Source: Filomicrobium sp. (GTDB lineage: Bacteria; Pseudomonadota; Alphaproteobacteria; Rhizobiales; Hyphomicrobiaceae). Taken from it: a DNA stretch of 5,792 nt. Shown here piece after piece: positions 5,720 to 5,792 of this stretch. The stretch spans positions 1 through 5,792 of the forward strand of contig JAJFHK010000093.1 in assembly GCA_021775655.1 (NCBI GenBank). The letters run 5' to 3'. The notes under the pieces were generated by a model. The model ran no database searches, was not told the origin of the DNA, and worked only from the letters and a program-made list of their open reading frames with translations. The position numbers and the translations under genes are program-made. Within the stretch, counting starts at the first letter, position 1; every line of letters begins with the position of its first letter.

Positions 5720-5733
5720 GTTCCCCAGGGAAC
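5720..5733. repeat. Inverted repeat GTTCC-N4-GGAAC
   Basis: GTTCC (5720-5724) and GGAAC (5729-5733) flank CCAG; counting the next base pair the arms reach GTTCCC/GGGAAC around CA. The same core with the same four-base spacing occurs at 387-400. Both copies are intergenic and symmetric, as expected for a dimer-binding operator. Confidence 0.4.
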
Positions 5734-5792
5734 AGCACCGCGATCAAAAACGGGTCAAGTCTTGGTTATCGGGAGTTTGCTTTCAACACCTA

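Larger units (their letters stand above)
5530..5792. other. Upstream region of the XRE gene; no supported gene
   Basis: This 263-base stretch should contain the promoter and leader of the regulator. It holds a long imperfect hairpin (5601-5636) and two short inverted repeats (5685-5696 and 5720-5733). Two plus-strand frames stay open to the right edge and one minus-strand frame is open over about 5533-5756, but none has a ribosome site before a start codon or a protein motif I recognise, so I do not annotate a gene. The end of a plus-strand gene or the start of one beyond the edge cannot be excluded. Confidence 0.5.

Noticed and set aside
5536..5792. Plus-strand frames open to the right edge, one with ATG at 5633 and one with GTG near 5642
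   Set aside because: No Shine-Dalgarno sequence precedes either start, the ATG lies in a hairpin arm, and the translations show no family features. More sequence to the right is required to decide.
1..5792. A multi-gene defence or biosynthetic system
   Set aside because: Patatin lipases and XRE regulators occur in anti-phage systems such as CBASS, but there is no nucleotidyltransferase, sensor ATPase, toxin partner, recombinase or phage gene here, and the genes are not arranged as an operon.

Overview
The window looks like ordinary chromosomal DNA from a moderately GC-rich member of the Pseudomonadota. It is probably alphaproteobacterial, judging by gene style, codon use and the type of XRE regulator, but no rRNA, tRNA or taxonomic marker is present, so this is inference. 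There are no mobile elements, CRISPR repeats or RNA genes that I can recognise.

Layout, left to right. (1) Positions 1-325, minus strand: the first 108 codons of a gene that runs off the left edge, with an alpha/beta-hydrolase-like fold signature but Gly where the nucleophilic Ser is expected. (2) Positions 326-577: a divergent intergenic region with two inverted repeats. (3) Positions 584-1861, plus: a membrane-anchored PhoD-like metallophosphoesterase. (4) Positions 1989-2453, plus: a small exported DUF302-like protein. (5) Positions 2493-3338, minus: a PP2C/PPM-type protein phosphatase, convergent with the DUF302-like gene. (6) Positions 3339-3476: a divergent control region with an 11-bp inverted repeat and two copies of CACGTGT. 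(7) Positions 3477-4658, plus: a patatin-like phospholipase. (8) Positions 4723-5529, minus: an XRE-family helix-turn-helix regulator with a large C-terminal domain of unknown function, convergent with the patatin gene. (9) Positions 5530-5792: noncoding or undecided sequence with a strong imperfect hairpin and two short palindromes.

The genes are mostly single transcription units facing toward or away from each other, not one operon, so a joint pathway cannot be read from layout. The shared theme is hydrolysis of esters and phosphoesters: a PhoD-like phosphoesterase, a patatin lipase, a PP2C phosphatase and an alpha/beta-hydrolase-like protein. A link to phospholipid turnover is possible but unproven. 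I found no convincing undescribed multi-gene system. The best leads are the apparent loss of key residues in two enzymes, a shared 14-bp operator-like inverted repeat in two distant intergenic regions, the structured leader of the XRE gene, and the uncharacterised domain of the XRE regulator.
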